Shown here: positions 1 through 46,000 of the stretch, piece by piece | Numbering within the stretch: the stretch's first letter is position 1 | How the letters are laid out: the number at the start of each line of letters is the position of its first letter | Source: Mesaphorura yosii | Lineage: Eukaryota; Arthropoda; Collembola; Poduromorpha; Tullbergiidae | Direction of reading: 5' to 3' | Assembly (NCBI GenBank): GCA_009869945.1 | Contig: WIXG01000239.1 | Coordinates: 1-64,000 of the forward strand | Length of the DNA: 64,000 nt | The notes under the pieces: model-generated | What the model was told of the DNA's origin: nothing | The model's database searches: none | The model's input: the letters and a program-made list of their open reading frames with translations, nothing else | Position numbers and translations under genes: made by a program

Positions 1-3000
1 AAACGACACTTTCCTTCCCATAACGCCGTGAAACGCACGGCAAAGCAATAACTGCGGTGGCCAGGAAGAAAACAGCGGAGATAGAAAGAATCAAAGACTT
101 CATTGTGGCGCGCTGTAGTTTACAAATTCAGCTTCAATTCAATTCAGCACCTATCACCAGTGCAGAAATGCAGAATCACCTGGACTGGAATGAAATGACA
201 ACAGTTAACAGCTTTGCCGAACCATCTTTCCTCCGTCCATCGATTAACTTTTATCAGTTGTCACTTGTCACTAGTGTCATGCACTTACGTCGCGGTTAAC
301 ACTGCTCAAGTAGATGTAAATTCCTTCAACGAGATACATTGATTATTTGCACGACTACATTTGAAGTAGTTGTGTTTGTTTTAATGTCTTATAATGCGTG
401 ATCCAACCAGTCGCAGATGTACACGATCAGCTGTCTAAATTCTTGATCGCGGAGTTGCAGCATACTTCGTAATTAAATTCAAGCTAGTCAGGTTTGCTTG
501 AATTTGTTGAGATTGTCGGCGCAGCGTAGAAGTCCTAAGAAGAAGCATTTAGTATACTTGCCTAATGAGGTTAAAGTTCACCCTCGTTAACATGCTAATG
601 ATACTGACATCTCAATTATACATTTAAAATGCATGTGCCGAGAATAAAAAGTGGTTGCCACTGCGAATGCAAATCGTCAGAGAGCTATTCCTGGTACTTT
701 GCACCGCACTAACCATTCAATGGCAACGTGTGCGATGGCCAATCTTTCCATTCCAAGTGGGTGTCACATTCACAATTACAGGCTTGTCAATTATGATTCG
801 GCTCTCGTTTCACAAATGTCAACTGTTGTCACTGCCACCGTGTGTGCGTTTGCGTTATTTATGAACGACGAGCCGCGCAGCCGTGCCTGCCTGCCATGGG
901 TTTAGTTTCAGTTGACAAATCCTAATCCTCCGCTTAGACTCTGCACGTGTGCTTCTTCGAGGTATTTAGCCTCGCATTGTACGTGGATTTCGTGCTCGCA
1001 TTTGAAAAATATTCGCTGGCTGACTGTGCCATGGCTAATCTAATCAATTTAATTTCTCAATTTGGCCTCATGTCATCCGCATATTTGCATTTGCCTTTCG
1101 CTTGCGTCACTTGGCTCAGTTGGATGAAATGGGGTTTGAAATTAAAAATTGCCATGTTTATTAATTAACCAATTTATTGGCCGATCCAAAGCCCGACTGA
1201 GCCACAGCGTGACAGTGAACAACCGGCGAGCGTAGCAACGGCAGCGTTGGGGTTCGTTCGAATTCGGGCGGTGACGTCTTCATTTGCATTTTACCCTTGA
1301 GCTCGCAGGCTCAAGCTCCAATTCCGCTCCTGCTCGTCAATGCAATATTTTAAAATTGTATTTGGCAGTGTGAATGGAAGGGTGTGGACCCAGCATTAAT
1401 CCCGAACAAATAAACATCACAATTACAATCAAAATTTGCATGCATCAAAGTTAAATTGAGACGAAAGGGCGCAGTACACCATCGGGCGACTATTGGATGC
1501 TGGGCACGCGTGATCTCAAACTAAAATATTTGCTTTATGCAACTGTCACGGACAAACGAGGGATCACTCAACACAGCATTGTGCTGATATTCATGATGTA
1601 GTTCGTAATGTCGCAATATTTCTTAACTGCGAAATAGTTCAATAATTAGGCAGAAGGCGTGCACGGAGAACGTAAGTGCAAGGGGGGCAGTCGCCATTTA
1701 AATCCTCTGTTCCAGATTGACAGCTTCAATAAAAACGGCCAAAGTATGACAGGCAAGGAAGATTTCGTCTGGCTGCTGGTATCGAATGCGTATTTAGTTT
1801 ACAACGAAAGAAGCTCAGGACTCCGGCTCATCCCTCAACAACCGTTCCCAGATTCTTATCTGTCTTTGGTTTCGCTTTGGCCTGGACGCCTCTGCACGGC
1901 TGTGTGTTGGGTTGGTTATTGGTTTACCCTTATTTTCTGGTCGGGTCGGGGTTAATGGTAAAAAAGAAGATGCGGAGTAATAATAATATCGGATCGGGAC
2001 AGCATAAAGTAAAGAATATTACGCATAAGCTCTTCGATAATAATCCGAAATCCCTTTTCGCTCTCTCGCTGTCTGGCCTCTGCCTTTGAGGTCACCCTCC
2101 GCTGTCGTCTTGCACTCGCGGGTCTCGGCCTTCAACCCCTTCCGACCCTAATGCGAGTAATAACAACCGGGTCGCAGTAAAGAACTCCACGTCGGATTAC
2201 TTGTAATGCAGTATGTGTGCCGAAAGTAAAAGCAATATTTGACAATTCTCCGTCTATTGCTCATCCCGGTGCGGAGCGGGGTTGAAACTTGAAATGCGTA
2301 GCCCGAGCCTTGCTTTCTCCGCTTCTCCTACCGCCGCCGCGGTGCAACACAACCCTTTCCGCATTTTTTATCCATTTCTCATACAATTTCCAGGCAGCAG
2401 CCGTGATACACACCGACCACGCTACATTCTACACTGCATCGAATTTGCATCGTATCCTCATTTTTTGATGATAAAAATGCGATCGTGTCCTCACGCATTT
2501 TATTATAACTTTTGTCGCTGTGTCGATCAGAATGAATTACAATTGATAATGAATTATACACTAAAACGTAATACTACGAGTATCAATATTTTGTATTTGA
2601 TAATATTGTAAGGCCTGTTCGAATTCTTTTCCGTTTGAAGTATTTTAAAACTGCGAATTTATGCCACTGTCACTTCGTTTCTACGTTACTTCTTCCAACC
2701 GGCCTTGCTAGTAATTTGGTTACTTAATAGAAATGATATGACCCTTCAATCTTAGCTCGGCAAAATACTGATTCATTATCTAATTCTAGCGTAAATGCCC
2801 GTCAATATGTGGCTCAAGCCTTCACTTTCGCAAATCCTTTCATCCTCTCTCCTCTTATGCTCATTCGGCTGCGCGGCTACGATGAAATAGAACAACGAAA
2901 GGGTGCATTGAACAATGAATCATATCATAATTAATTTTTTATCAAAATGGGGTGAACAGATTCTGCATCTCACCAGGACCACGGTTCACATTGGCAGCGA

Positions 3001-3905
3001 ATTCCCAATCCCATCGCAGCCCGCAGTGGAAATGCGATGCAATTGAACTGACATGCACAATTTCACGTTGATACAATAAATCATCGAAATTGTTCCATGA
3101 AATCGGCATCGCGCATGCAATAAAGTATGAAGCGCAGCCTATTGCGCATTTTCACGTTCCATTCCGTGCTCAGCCCGAGTCTGAGATTGATGAACAGATG
3201 ATTGTATAAAAAAGTAATCAAAATCAACGAACCCAGGCTCACGTTGAGCAGTGCGTACTGATTTACATAAATGTTCATTCTTTTTGGGACATTTTTATTG
3301 GAAATGCGAAAGGATTGGTCGCACTTGCTCTGATATTTGATTCCATATGTGATTGTGATAATTTGCCCATTAACGGCAACATCTTGAATTGCCACATTTT
3401 ATTAATAACTTGATGACGATATCAAAAGCAATCATTTTGGTGAATAGCGAACGGATCCGAATAAATGTGAGACTGGATTGGGTTCTACTCTGCTTTATGA
3501 TTATTTCTAAATCGGTTTGACTCCGATTGAACATTTGATAATTTTGCTTCTATGGTGAACTGAGCCATCACAGATTCTGGTTTACTCCGGTGGAGTAATA
3601 TATTATTTTTACTACTTTATTATGGCACTTTTTACGTTTATGTAGATTTTCGTATCAGTATAATTCCTAAACGCTAAGAAATCACACTCAAAAAATACAA
3701 AACCTTCACAATGCCTGCCAGTGTATTTGTGATTCAATTAATCGTATCGCTGCTTAAGTGTAACACTTTTTTGCTTTACGCCAAACACTAATAAAGTTTA
3801 ATCAGTTTTCCTTGAAGGTATGACTGGAATATCTAAATTGTGAATTGCGTTTTGATACTTTAGTGTGGTTATTGCTCCGATTAAGACAATGTGGCAGTTT
3901 GTGAA
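1..3905. other. Intergenic DNA 3' of the runt-like gene
   Basis: I see no gene here that I can support. Open frames on both strands are short, unrelated to any family I recognise, and not joined by plausible splice sites. The longest near the gene is a 104-codon minus-strand frame at 3395-3081 with one hydrophobic stretch; I treat it as chance. The DNA is mixed in composition, with no long tandem repeat or transposon-like ORF. It could hold 3' regulatory sequence for the runt-like gene or belong to a neighbour outside the window. Confidence 0.5.
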
Positions 3906-3911
3906 TTTATT
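3906..3911 (-). promoter_or_regulatory. Candidate poly(A) signal of the runt-like gene
   Basis: AATAAA on the minus strand (TTTATT on plus) lies ten bases after the TAA stop at 3924-3922. It is very close to the stop, so a second copy at 3622-3617 may be the one used in a longer 3' UTR. No transcript data are available. Confidence 0.35.
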
Positions 3912-3921
3912 CGTTAGTATA

Positions 3922-36965
<33,044 letters not shown>

Positions 36966-37010
36966 GCACTAAGCTTTGATTGGCACACATTCATTGCGTA
37001 TGTTAGCTTT

Positions 37011-37016
37011 AATAAA
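37011..37016 (+). promoter_or_regulatory. Candidate poly(A) signal of Runx gene B
   Basis: AATAAA 46 bases after the TAA stop, followed by a T-rich stretch (TGTTTTACTTTAT) that could serve as a downstream element. It would give a very short 3' UTR. Confidence 0.45.
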
Positions 37017-40000
37017 TGTTTTACTTTATAACTTCAAGTCTCATACTGCAGGAATTATTCGTCGTACTCAAGAACGTGGAAGAAAGCACATTTTTCGATG
37101 AAGCTCCCGGGTCGCTGTTGAATGTTGTAAAAAACAAAGAGAAAGCGAGTTTTGTGGAATGCGGAGGGGAAATGCCGAATCCAACTTCTACACTCCACGG
37201 TCCTGAGGAAAGCAAGCAGTTGGGTGCATTTCAATTCAGGACTGACTTACAGCGTCGACTTTCTGCACTTCTACCATGCCATTGTTACGTGTCGTTCTTT
37301 GTCTCTCATCCTCCCAAGAAAAAACACACTCGTTCTCCCGTTAAAAAACGCTAAAAAAGAATTCTCTTTTTTCTGTCTACAATTTTTTGGCTCGCATTTG
37401 GTAAGATGGCGTGTTTTGCATTGAAATCTTTTCCGGAATTCCAAGCAAACTTTCTTATAATTCTTCAAGACATTCCGCCACCCACGACCTGTTTAAGAAT
37501 AGTATATAACATACTCAAACTTGAAGAACTCAACTGGCGTTGAGGCAAATTGACAAATCTTCCAATTGCAAGTTGGGATGTATTCCTTGCTTTATCATCT
37601 CATTATTGCTCGTCACCCGATAGCGGATTATCATAATCATTCAATCCAAAGTAGCTCCTGCCTCCGAAGTAGGACAGAAGTAAAATTTCTGTGCAGTTTA
37701 ATATTTAGATTGGAGTTGTACCGAATTGCGGCGGAGCAGTGTGGTCTCAAGTCCCAGAAGTGATGATGAAGTACAAAGTGCTGAACTTGTTGAAATGAGC
37801 TTATTGCTATTTAGGCCATAATGCATTTGCTATTTTGCATTCTGAGGACGGTTGCTGCTGCTCATATATACTAATTTTCCATTTTAATTATTTTAGGCTC
37901 GTTCTCTGTTCCATGTTTCTGATTTCTACATTTCTCCAGTCTCTTCTCTCGCACTCATCGCATACCATCACCATTTGCCATGGTTTGCTTGGTGCATGCC
38001 CGTGCCTTTTCCATCCGAAGACTCGAGCCGCACGCTGCACTCGCATCGCAGCCGTCCGTATATAAATTTCGAATAAATAGAAACTGGAAACAGAAACTCA
38101 AACTGTGTATATTTTCCAATTCTCTCATCTTCCCTTCACTTCTCTTTCTCTCCTTTCAACGCTTTTATACCCAAAGTTCGGAGGTTAACTTTAAAATAGC
38201 TAATGCCCAACGGAGGAGTAATTAATTACAATAATTAGGCAAGTGAATCCCTTTCAACAACATTTTGCGCTTTCATGTAACCGAAGCCATGTCGTGGCAA
38301 TGCGTTCGTCTTGCTGCAATGAACTTCCGTATCGTGGGCAGTGGAAACGTGAAATGAAATAGAAATCAAGGCACATGAACTTTGCACGAGTCAAGGCACT
38401 GACAGTCAGTCATCTACGTTATTTGCACACACACAGAATTGAACTTCCTAAACAGCTGCTCACCTTAGGTCACTGTAATAATTTGCAGAGTATCAAAATT
38501 TTGCAACGACGCATATGAAGTCCCATTCACGCGATGACATTCGACATTCTCCTACGTTATGATCTAACGGTTAATGTGAACACTTGACATCTAAGGCATC
38601 TGAAATAATGCATCATTCAATCGTACACAATGTCAATGCGTTCCCATTCAATGAGTAACCCACGATATGAATAGATACCTATTTCCACCATCTGCCTTGA
38701 ACTATAAACAAACGGCCAATTATCGGATTGCGTGCGTATCAAATGTTCATCCCGGACTCATGATTTACATTCAAAAGAAAGTAAAAGAAAACCAAGCTCC
38801 TTGCTTGCTTGGAAATATAAATATCTATAAATAAATATATCTTGAATAAGCCACAATGGCCCTTCCTCTTGCGATTTTCTTCCCCGAATTCATTTGTAAT
38901 GTGATAGCTTCTATTTTGCTCCACGCTTTCCGCATAGTTCTCTTTCACTTGACTTTTACTGTTTTTAATAATGTAAATTCAATGCCTGCCTGCAGACAGA
39001 CATAATAAGCTGCTGTACGCGTGCCTCTCTCGCTTCTGTGACTTGACATTTCATTGCCTTCTCTCGACGCTCAGCATTATTTTATTTCCTATTATTAACA
39101 ACATGAGCGGATTTTGGCTGCTCTTTCGCCTTGCTTCAGCTTTCATCGTCACTCTTGATTCTGGAAGTGCACAAGTGCTAAGCAATATTGATTTCTCTTA
39201 AACTTTGTTCTTGTTCAGTCCTCGGCTGCTGGGCTCTTTTATTATTAAAGTATTTTTGATAAATTGTAATAGCACGGCAGACAATACAGCGCTGCATAAT
39301 GAAGCCAGCCAGCCATGCCGTGGCCATACGAGGGCTGTAAACTTGTTCTCAGTTCTCACCCGAACAAAGTTTGTGCTTCTATTTGTTGGCAGTGCAATAT
39401 GTGAGCTCCGGTTTCCTTCCTTTTCCTATTTCACACTGCTCGGGTTGAAGTTATTTATTTGAATATTATAAATTCTTTGCAAGACACACAACAACAATAA
39501 TATTGAATTCCGGAGCTCGACTAAGCTTTATTAATGTCTGAAATTATACGCGAGCCCAGAACCATTGCCCTCGCCATGCCAGAGACTCAAACGCATTAAT
39601 TTCAAAACTATCCTGCTCCTCACATTGTTACTCTTCAGTATATGATGCGGGACGGGATCGGAGATTAGTGTTCCTTTCCTTCTCTCTCGTGTAGCATCGT
39701 GCCTGCCATTTATCTCTCATCTGATTGGATCTCTGTTCATATTTGACATGACAGCTCAACTTGTTCCTGTTCTTGTGTCCTTGCATCTTCAACAAGCTCC
39801 TACCAGAAATGGCCAATAAAATATTTATAGGAACCCCATTTGCAGTGTGAGAGAAGAACCGAACGACCGGAATGAATGTTCGTGGTGGCACAAAGAAGTC
39901 ATGAATGTCTTAACAAAACGATGCCGGCGAATGCGTATTGCACATGTCGTATTCAGTTACCACTTAGGCAGCAGTCAGTCACTTACCGTACAGTAATTTC

Positions 40001-43000
40001 AAAGCAGAACAGCGTACTTGGTGCTCTGCGCGGTGTTGTTTCGTGATTTTCCCTCTTTAAACCCGAGATTTTTTTTTATTTACATGAATGTCTCCCCTGA
40101 GACACAATTGTTTTTACAATATTTTCGAATAAAAATGTCTTGTTCGGTTCAAAGATGAAAAAAATGGAGAAGACACCGCCGAGCTGAGGGCAGAATTGTA
40201 GAATTATGCATTAAAATGTGTACCAACATCCCAACAACTGGTAGATGCATGAAAACATATCAAGTTCCGGTGCATGAGCCCGCACGCTTTGAAACGACCT
40301 ATTAGACGTACAAATTACCTATGCATAGGTACCGAGCACACAAAGAACGGATTTTAAAAGGGGAAAAATACGCTGCACTTTAAAAAATTCATTGCTGTGC
40401 TGCATTAAGGTTACCATCAACTAAAGGAGTACAGATCGTGCCGTACCGCGCCGCGAAGCGAGCCCGAGTGGATCACGGCGGATGAGATTTGGTTGTATAA
40501 AAGATTAAATGTAATGCTCCCCGAGTACGAATGCTAGGCTCGAGTACGACTACGGTCGTATTATTGGTTCAAGGTACAAATTAAAAACCGAAAAATGCTC
40601 CCACTTTAAATTTTGAATGGGTTTCGAGGCATGCCGCATTTTTATACTCTCCGGCCGCCCGCTTCCATTCCGCATGCCGCACCATCATGGTAACAATGCG
40701 GTGGAGCTTCGGATTCGGATGTAACATCTTGCGAGCAGCGGATCTCATTTCTTTTTCTACACTTCACTGTTTTAATTTAATACCTTTCGTTCAAACTCTC
40801 TCTTGGCATTAATAATTGGGCATATCATTCGCCTCGGCAGAAATAAAACGAACATTGATGCGGAGCAGAGCAAGAATTGGTTTATACGCTGCTGTTTCAC
40901 TTTATTATAATAACGAAACAGAAATGATAAAGTGCGGAAAGAAGTCGACATGCTCAGTGCACTGAACCAAGAAAGTGTAAAAGTGGATCTTAAAGAAGCT
41001 GAATCGGGAGCCGAGTAGGAGAGAAGGAGAAATTATTAAAAGTCTTCAGGAAAAGGTTGAAATAAAATCTGTCGGAAGTGAAAATTAAAGAAGCTTGACT
41101 TGACTTGACTTGTCGCAACAGAAAAGTTTAAATTGTCGCACGTCTGCCAGCCACTGCCACGGGCCGACTGATTTACAAGTTTAAGCACTGCGAAGCGCTG
41201 CAGTGTGCAGGGCAAAGACGCGGAAAGAGGAAATCAGGCTCCAAAAAAGTTTCAAGTGGTTGAACATTGCGAGTTGTCTTCCGCCTCCTTTTATTCGGAC
41301 GTATTTAGCAATGCATTGCTATTTAGCTCAGAATTCTTATGAAATGATAAAAAAAAATGCGTATTGTGAACGGATTCGAGTGATCGTTGTCTTCCCGCTT
41401 GAGTTTATCTTGTTTATTCAAACTCACTGATAAGCAGCAGCTACGCCTTCTCCTTTCTTTCAACCGAATCACAGCGGCGTACCTTGCTTCTCGAATTTAC
41501 TTCTCAGAGTTCATAGTTTCGTTTTCATTTCATCAACTTTAGATTTTCAGCATTCGGCAAGCACTCGACATGTTTTCTCATTTTGTGTACAAGGACTTGC
41601 TCTCGTCTAGCACACTCAATGAATTTTCATCACCACCTCGCGCTTTCTCTCCTTTAAAACACTCTGCCTAGCTCTCTCTTTCCAGGTTGCCGAGTCACAC
41701 AACACTTTTCAAGCTCCTGCTCCACGAACACTTGTACTTCACTTTCCCATGTCTGTATCAGGTTCGAATTTAATTAAATATTTGGCGCTGTCACCGCTGT
41801 TCGCACTCCCGTCGAGTTTTTGAGTTGTCTGTTGTCTTGTACGAAGACAGATCCCATCTTCACGAGCCGGGCAGTGGCTGCCACCCAAATTCACGAGCCA
41901 ATAACTGCAGAAGTTACAGTTTTGGAGACTTAAGAATTGTGCAAAGTCAGTTAATTTTGAAATTCGTCAAGGTTCTTACGCATGTAGCGGATAGGTTTGC
42001 GTTTGCTAAATCATCGTGTTGGTGTGAAGATTGTTAATACAGGAACAGGGATAGAGATCGACAAGTCAGGAAGGAAAGATCAACCTTCTCAGCATGACGT
42101 TTGTTCACACTTACACCCCTTTAATAACAGCTCTTAAACTTTGCACTCATGCACGTAAGGGCAAGGCAGTGTCGACAGCGGAAGAAAGGGATGAAGTTGA
42201 CATTTGACCATCGATTACTCACCCCCTTCTCGCAGCACGCACCCGCGCCAAGTGCATGCAGAGATTCCGTTGACTCGTGTTGCAGATTTCGTCCCTCGCT
42301 TGCATCGCGCCGTGTGATGCGGCGCAGGATTTACGATCAGCGAGGGGAAGGAAATTACACAGTATGTTGATGGGTCCTCCACAAGCAATTGATCTGTCTG
42401 AAGTCTGATACAAAAATGATATCACCATCATCATCACGCCATTAACCAGGACCAGAACACAGAAACCGGAAATGCAAATACGACTTGTGTCTCGTGTTGA
42501 TGCCCACTTGAGAAAGAAAAGACCGAACCCAGAAAAACAAAGCAGATTTTGGAAATAATGGCCTTCTAATGATAGGGAAGCTGCTGGACATTATGGGCAA
42601 ATGATTGTCCGTGTCAACGCCCACGACTGTCATCTTGATGCTGACGTGTCAACCGATATAATTTTGTTCTCATTCAGAATTAGCCAAATCGAACCAGACT
42701 CACGATATTCCGTCTCCCGCTTTATCGCCTCGCATTACGGTCATTCTCGCTTCGGCGATTTCTTGACGAAGTTCGATATCTTGCTTCGTCTCGTAGTGAT
42801 ACTGACACCCAAAACCCAATGCATCCAAACCAAATGTAACTTGCAAGCTGGAGGAATTCGTCTTTACAAGACCGTTACGTTGCTACAATGTCTTTCTGGC
42901 ACGGAACGGCCGACTAGAAAACTCCATTTGTATGCTGAGTTTAATCTATTTGAATAATGCGTGCGCGTGCTTTAAATGCAATTTCGGTTCCTCACTTGGC

Positions 43001-46000
43001 TCGGCGCATGTACACCCACACCACAGTGCACTGCACAAGTACGTCAGAAAATGCCAACCAATACCTCTAAGTAGTTGGTCTGTCGTGTCCCCGGCCTGCC
43101 CGATCGAGAGAACTGAAGGTCTTTATCAATGGCAATAGCATGGCAAGCGACTTTTAAGAAAGACCAGATGTTCTCGATATTCGATACCCGACAACAATTT
43201 TGCCACGTTCTCCTTTGCACACTTGCGCTGCGTCTCGCGTTCGGTCTCTGCTTGACCACTGGTGTGTCCATCAAATGTTTAAATCGTGTCGTTATTGCCA
43301 CGTGTCCGGTTCGGACCAGGCATGACGTATGAATTCACTGACCCAACACAGATTTCTCCAGTATACAGCAATGTAGTGCGCATCGGAAATTGGTCTGGAC
43401 TCGACATCACTATCATGATTGACGAGAGAATATGCCATTTACCTCCTGCTAAATTAACTGTTGTAAGATATTTATATACACGACAAAAGGTAAATTGTTA
43501 TTCCTTATAGTAAAACGCAACGTTCTTGAGCTCGTGAAATGCATTATGCGTACAGCAAAGGTTAATTAATTATTTCCTCAGTCAGGTTCAAAAGACTATA
43601 AATCACCGTGTAATAATGCCGTGCCGCACTTCTAAATCATTTCAGATGCTCCGGTGCTCAATCTCACTCTTTTTAAATGATATAAATTGTATTTTGTATC
43701 GTGTTATAAAGAAAACTTGCTGCCTTGGTTGCTCCATTACTTTCTGCTCCCCTGCACACGTCGTGGCAGGGCCATAACAGTGAAGAGCAGTAAGGCGCGT
43801 GGCGTGGCGGGCTGAGTCCTGTCAACTCAAAATGTTACCAAACTCATAGCCGACCCGAACAAAAGCTTCTGTGAAAAGCGTGCAAACTGTAAAACTGTTG
43901 TTCATCATCATTCACCTGCTCCTGCTGTTGCCTGCCTCCATTCCGTAATTCCATTGTTGTGAAACTGAAAACTAGTTTGCATACGAAATCATGCAAGATT
44001 GATGAATTCATCTTGGAATCTAAACACGACAGAGCCCAAAGCGTGAATCAAGCGAGGCAGCAAGCACAATTGAGTTCGTGTTGACAATATGAAGGCTTCA
44101 GGAACTTGAATGAAGATGTTATTCCGTGCGAGCGCCGTTTCTTCTCCTCGTTGCATTGCTTGGAGTCGCTTTGCTCCTGTCTGGAACTCTGCTGGGGTTG
44201 GTGTTGGTGTCGCGATATCGGCGCGGCGTCCATGTTACGCTGATTCAATTACCAAACCTTCCTTCCTCCTTCTCCCTAACGTTTGGCAGCGTGCAGTTGT
44301 TACGATACTTCATAGAAGAATACTTGCAAAGTGCCAACAAGCAACCAACGCAATGGCGGACGCGTGCCAACTTTTTCTTTTTCGGTTGATTGGAATAAAA
44401 TCTAATTTCTTTCCACTTCTCCAGTCTGCCATGTTCGGTCATTTCCTCCAACCAAGCTCACCTTGCTGGGCGATTTATTACGAATTACAGCGACGCCGAC
44501 GACATATTGTCTTGATATCGCTTTCTTCAAAGTGCGCGTCAAACGGATTCAGTCAATCCATTTTATCATAGAGAATCGGAGTTCGTCGCGAAGCATAAGG
44601 ATGCTTTATCTCAGAATTAATCGCTGATGAATTGGTAGCCTATGTTTTAAGCTTCTTCTCAACAATCCAGTCCGGACTAAACAAGTCTCAAGCTTCTGTA
44701 TTCCTTCCAGTCGTGTTTAAAATTCCCCTTCCGCACTCTGGTGCCCTGCCGGTTGCTGTACTGGCGAGAGATTTGGTAAGTACAATGGATGCTGACAGAT
44801 AATATGTTATTATGTCACTTTTAATCTCCGACTCATCGTTCTCTCACAAACCTTAAGAAGTCGTTCTGTGCAACCCTCAATGAAAACGGGAGTCTGGCTT
44901 TGACTGGTTGCCCCTACTTGCAATCAGCAACTGCTGACTGCAATTATTCACTGCTACAGAGCCCACCCGGCCGACTGGGCTAAAGACCATAAAACCCATA
45001 TTTTTGAGACGAGCTATTACATTCACCTTCTCGTACTGCAATCGTCCGTCCACGTACAACCTGAAATTCAGCTGTCGAATTGATGCTGAAAATAATGTGA
45101 AATGAACGACCGTTAAGATATTCCTTGGCCTCGAGTTCAGCAATGTCTCCACTTATCAATCGGACAAATAAACACTGTCCTTACGACGATTGAACTACCG
45201 CGCCAAAATAATTGTTCAGCAACTTCCGTGTTCTGCGCCAGCGACTGCGTCTGGATGCAAACGCACCCCGCATCTTTACAATGGTTCTGATGGATGGGCG
45301 ATCCGGTTTGGTAATCTTTATCAATGGAATAGCGGCGAAGAAGCGACAAGCAGTCGTCGTCTCTCGAGCCTAGATCAATCCTCCTTCAGCTTATGAGTCT
45401 AGATTAAAGCAATGGGATAATTTGGCAATTTTCTTTCTTACCAAGTGAGGTTCATTCATAACTACACGCGTATCTGCCGACACGCAAAGAAAGGAAAGAA
45501 TTTCAGTGTCGTCTGTCCTCGACTGATACGGCATGACCAATTGATTCGACTCTGGCTACATTTAAGTGACAAGATCCTTGCTTCAGAAAACAGAATAATT
45601 CAACCAACGCAGGAACAGGACCACGGCCACACGGCGATGCGAAGAGAGTTTATAGCTATTGTGTTGCGTATCGAAAGCTTTTTACTTACAGTTAAATTAC
45701 AGTTCGCAATCTTGAGCTTTAAGTTTACTTCGTTTCATGGTTTACAGCTCTCGCACCAACAAATATAATCGTCCAGAGCCTGTGTTTTACATTTGAATAT
45801 CACCATTTATTCGAGATTATTCAAACGTCCTCGCCCTGTACGAGGACAAATCGTTGGCTTCCTGAATTATTGAGCATCTTCGTCTCAATCAGCATGTGCT
45901 TGGAAATACGCTCAAGAGCTTGGCGGCCAGATATTCCAATGAGAGTTCCAGAGGGCGGCTGGGTTCTGCGAGCAACCAGGAACAAGTCATAGCCGTCTTT

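Noticed and set aside
40545-40560. Perfect short inverted repeat TACGAC/GTCGTA
   Set aside because: A six-base stem with a four-base loop is expected by chance and has no neighbouring signal.
44126-44389. Small hydrophobic frame (LLLVALLGVALLL) resembling a membrane anchor
   Set aside because: It starts at GTG, not ATG, overlaps a longer unrelated frame, and has no other support in a eukaryotic setting.
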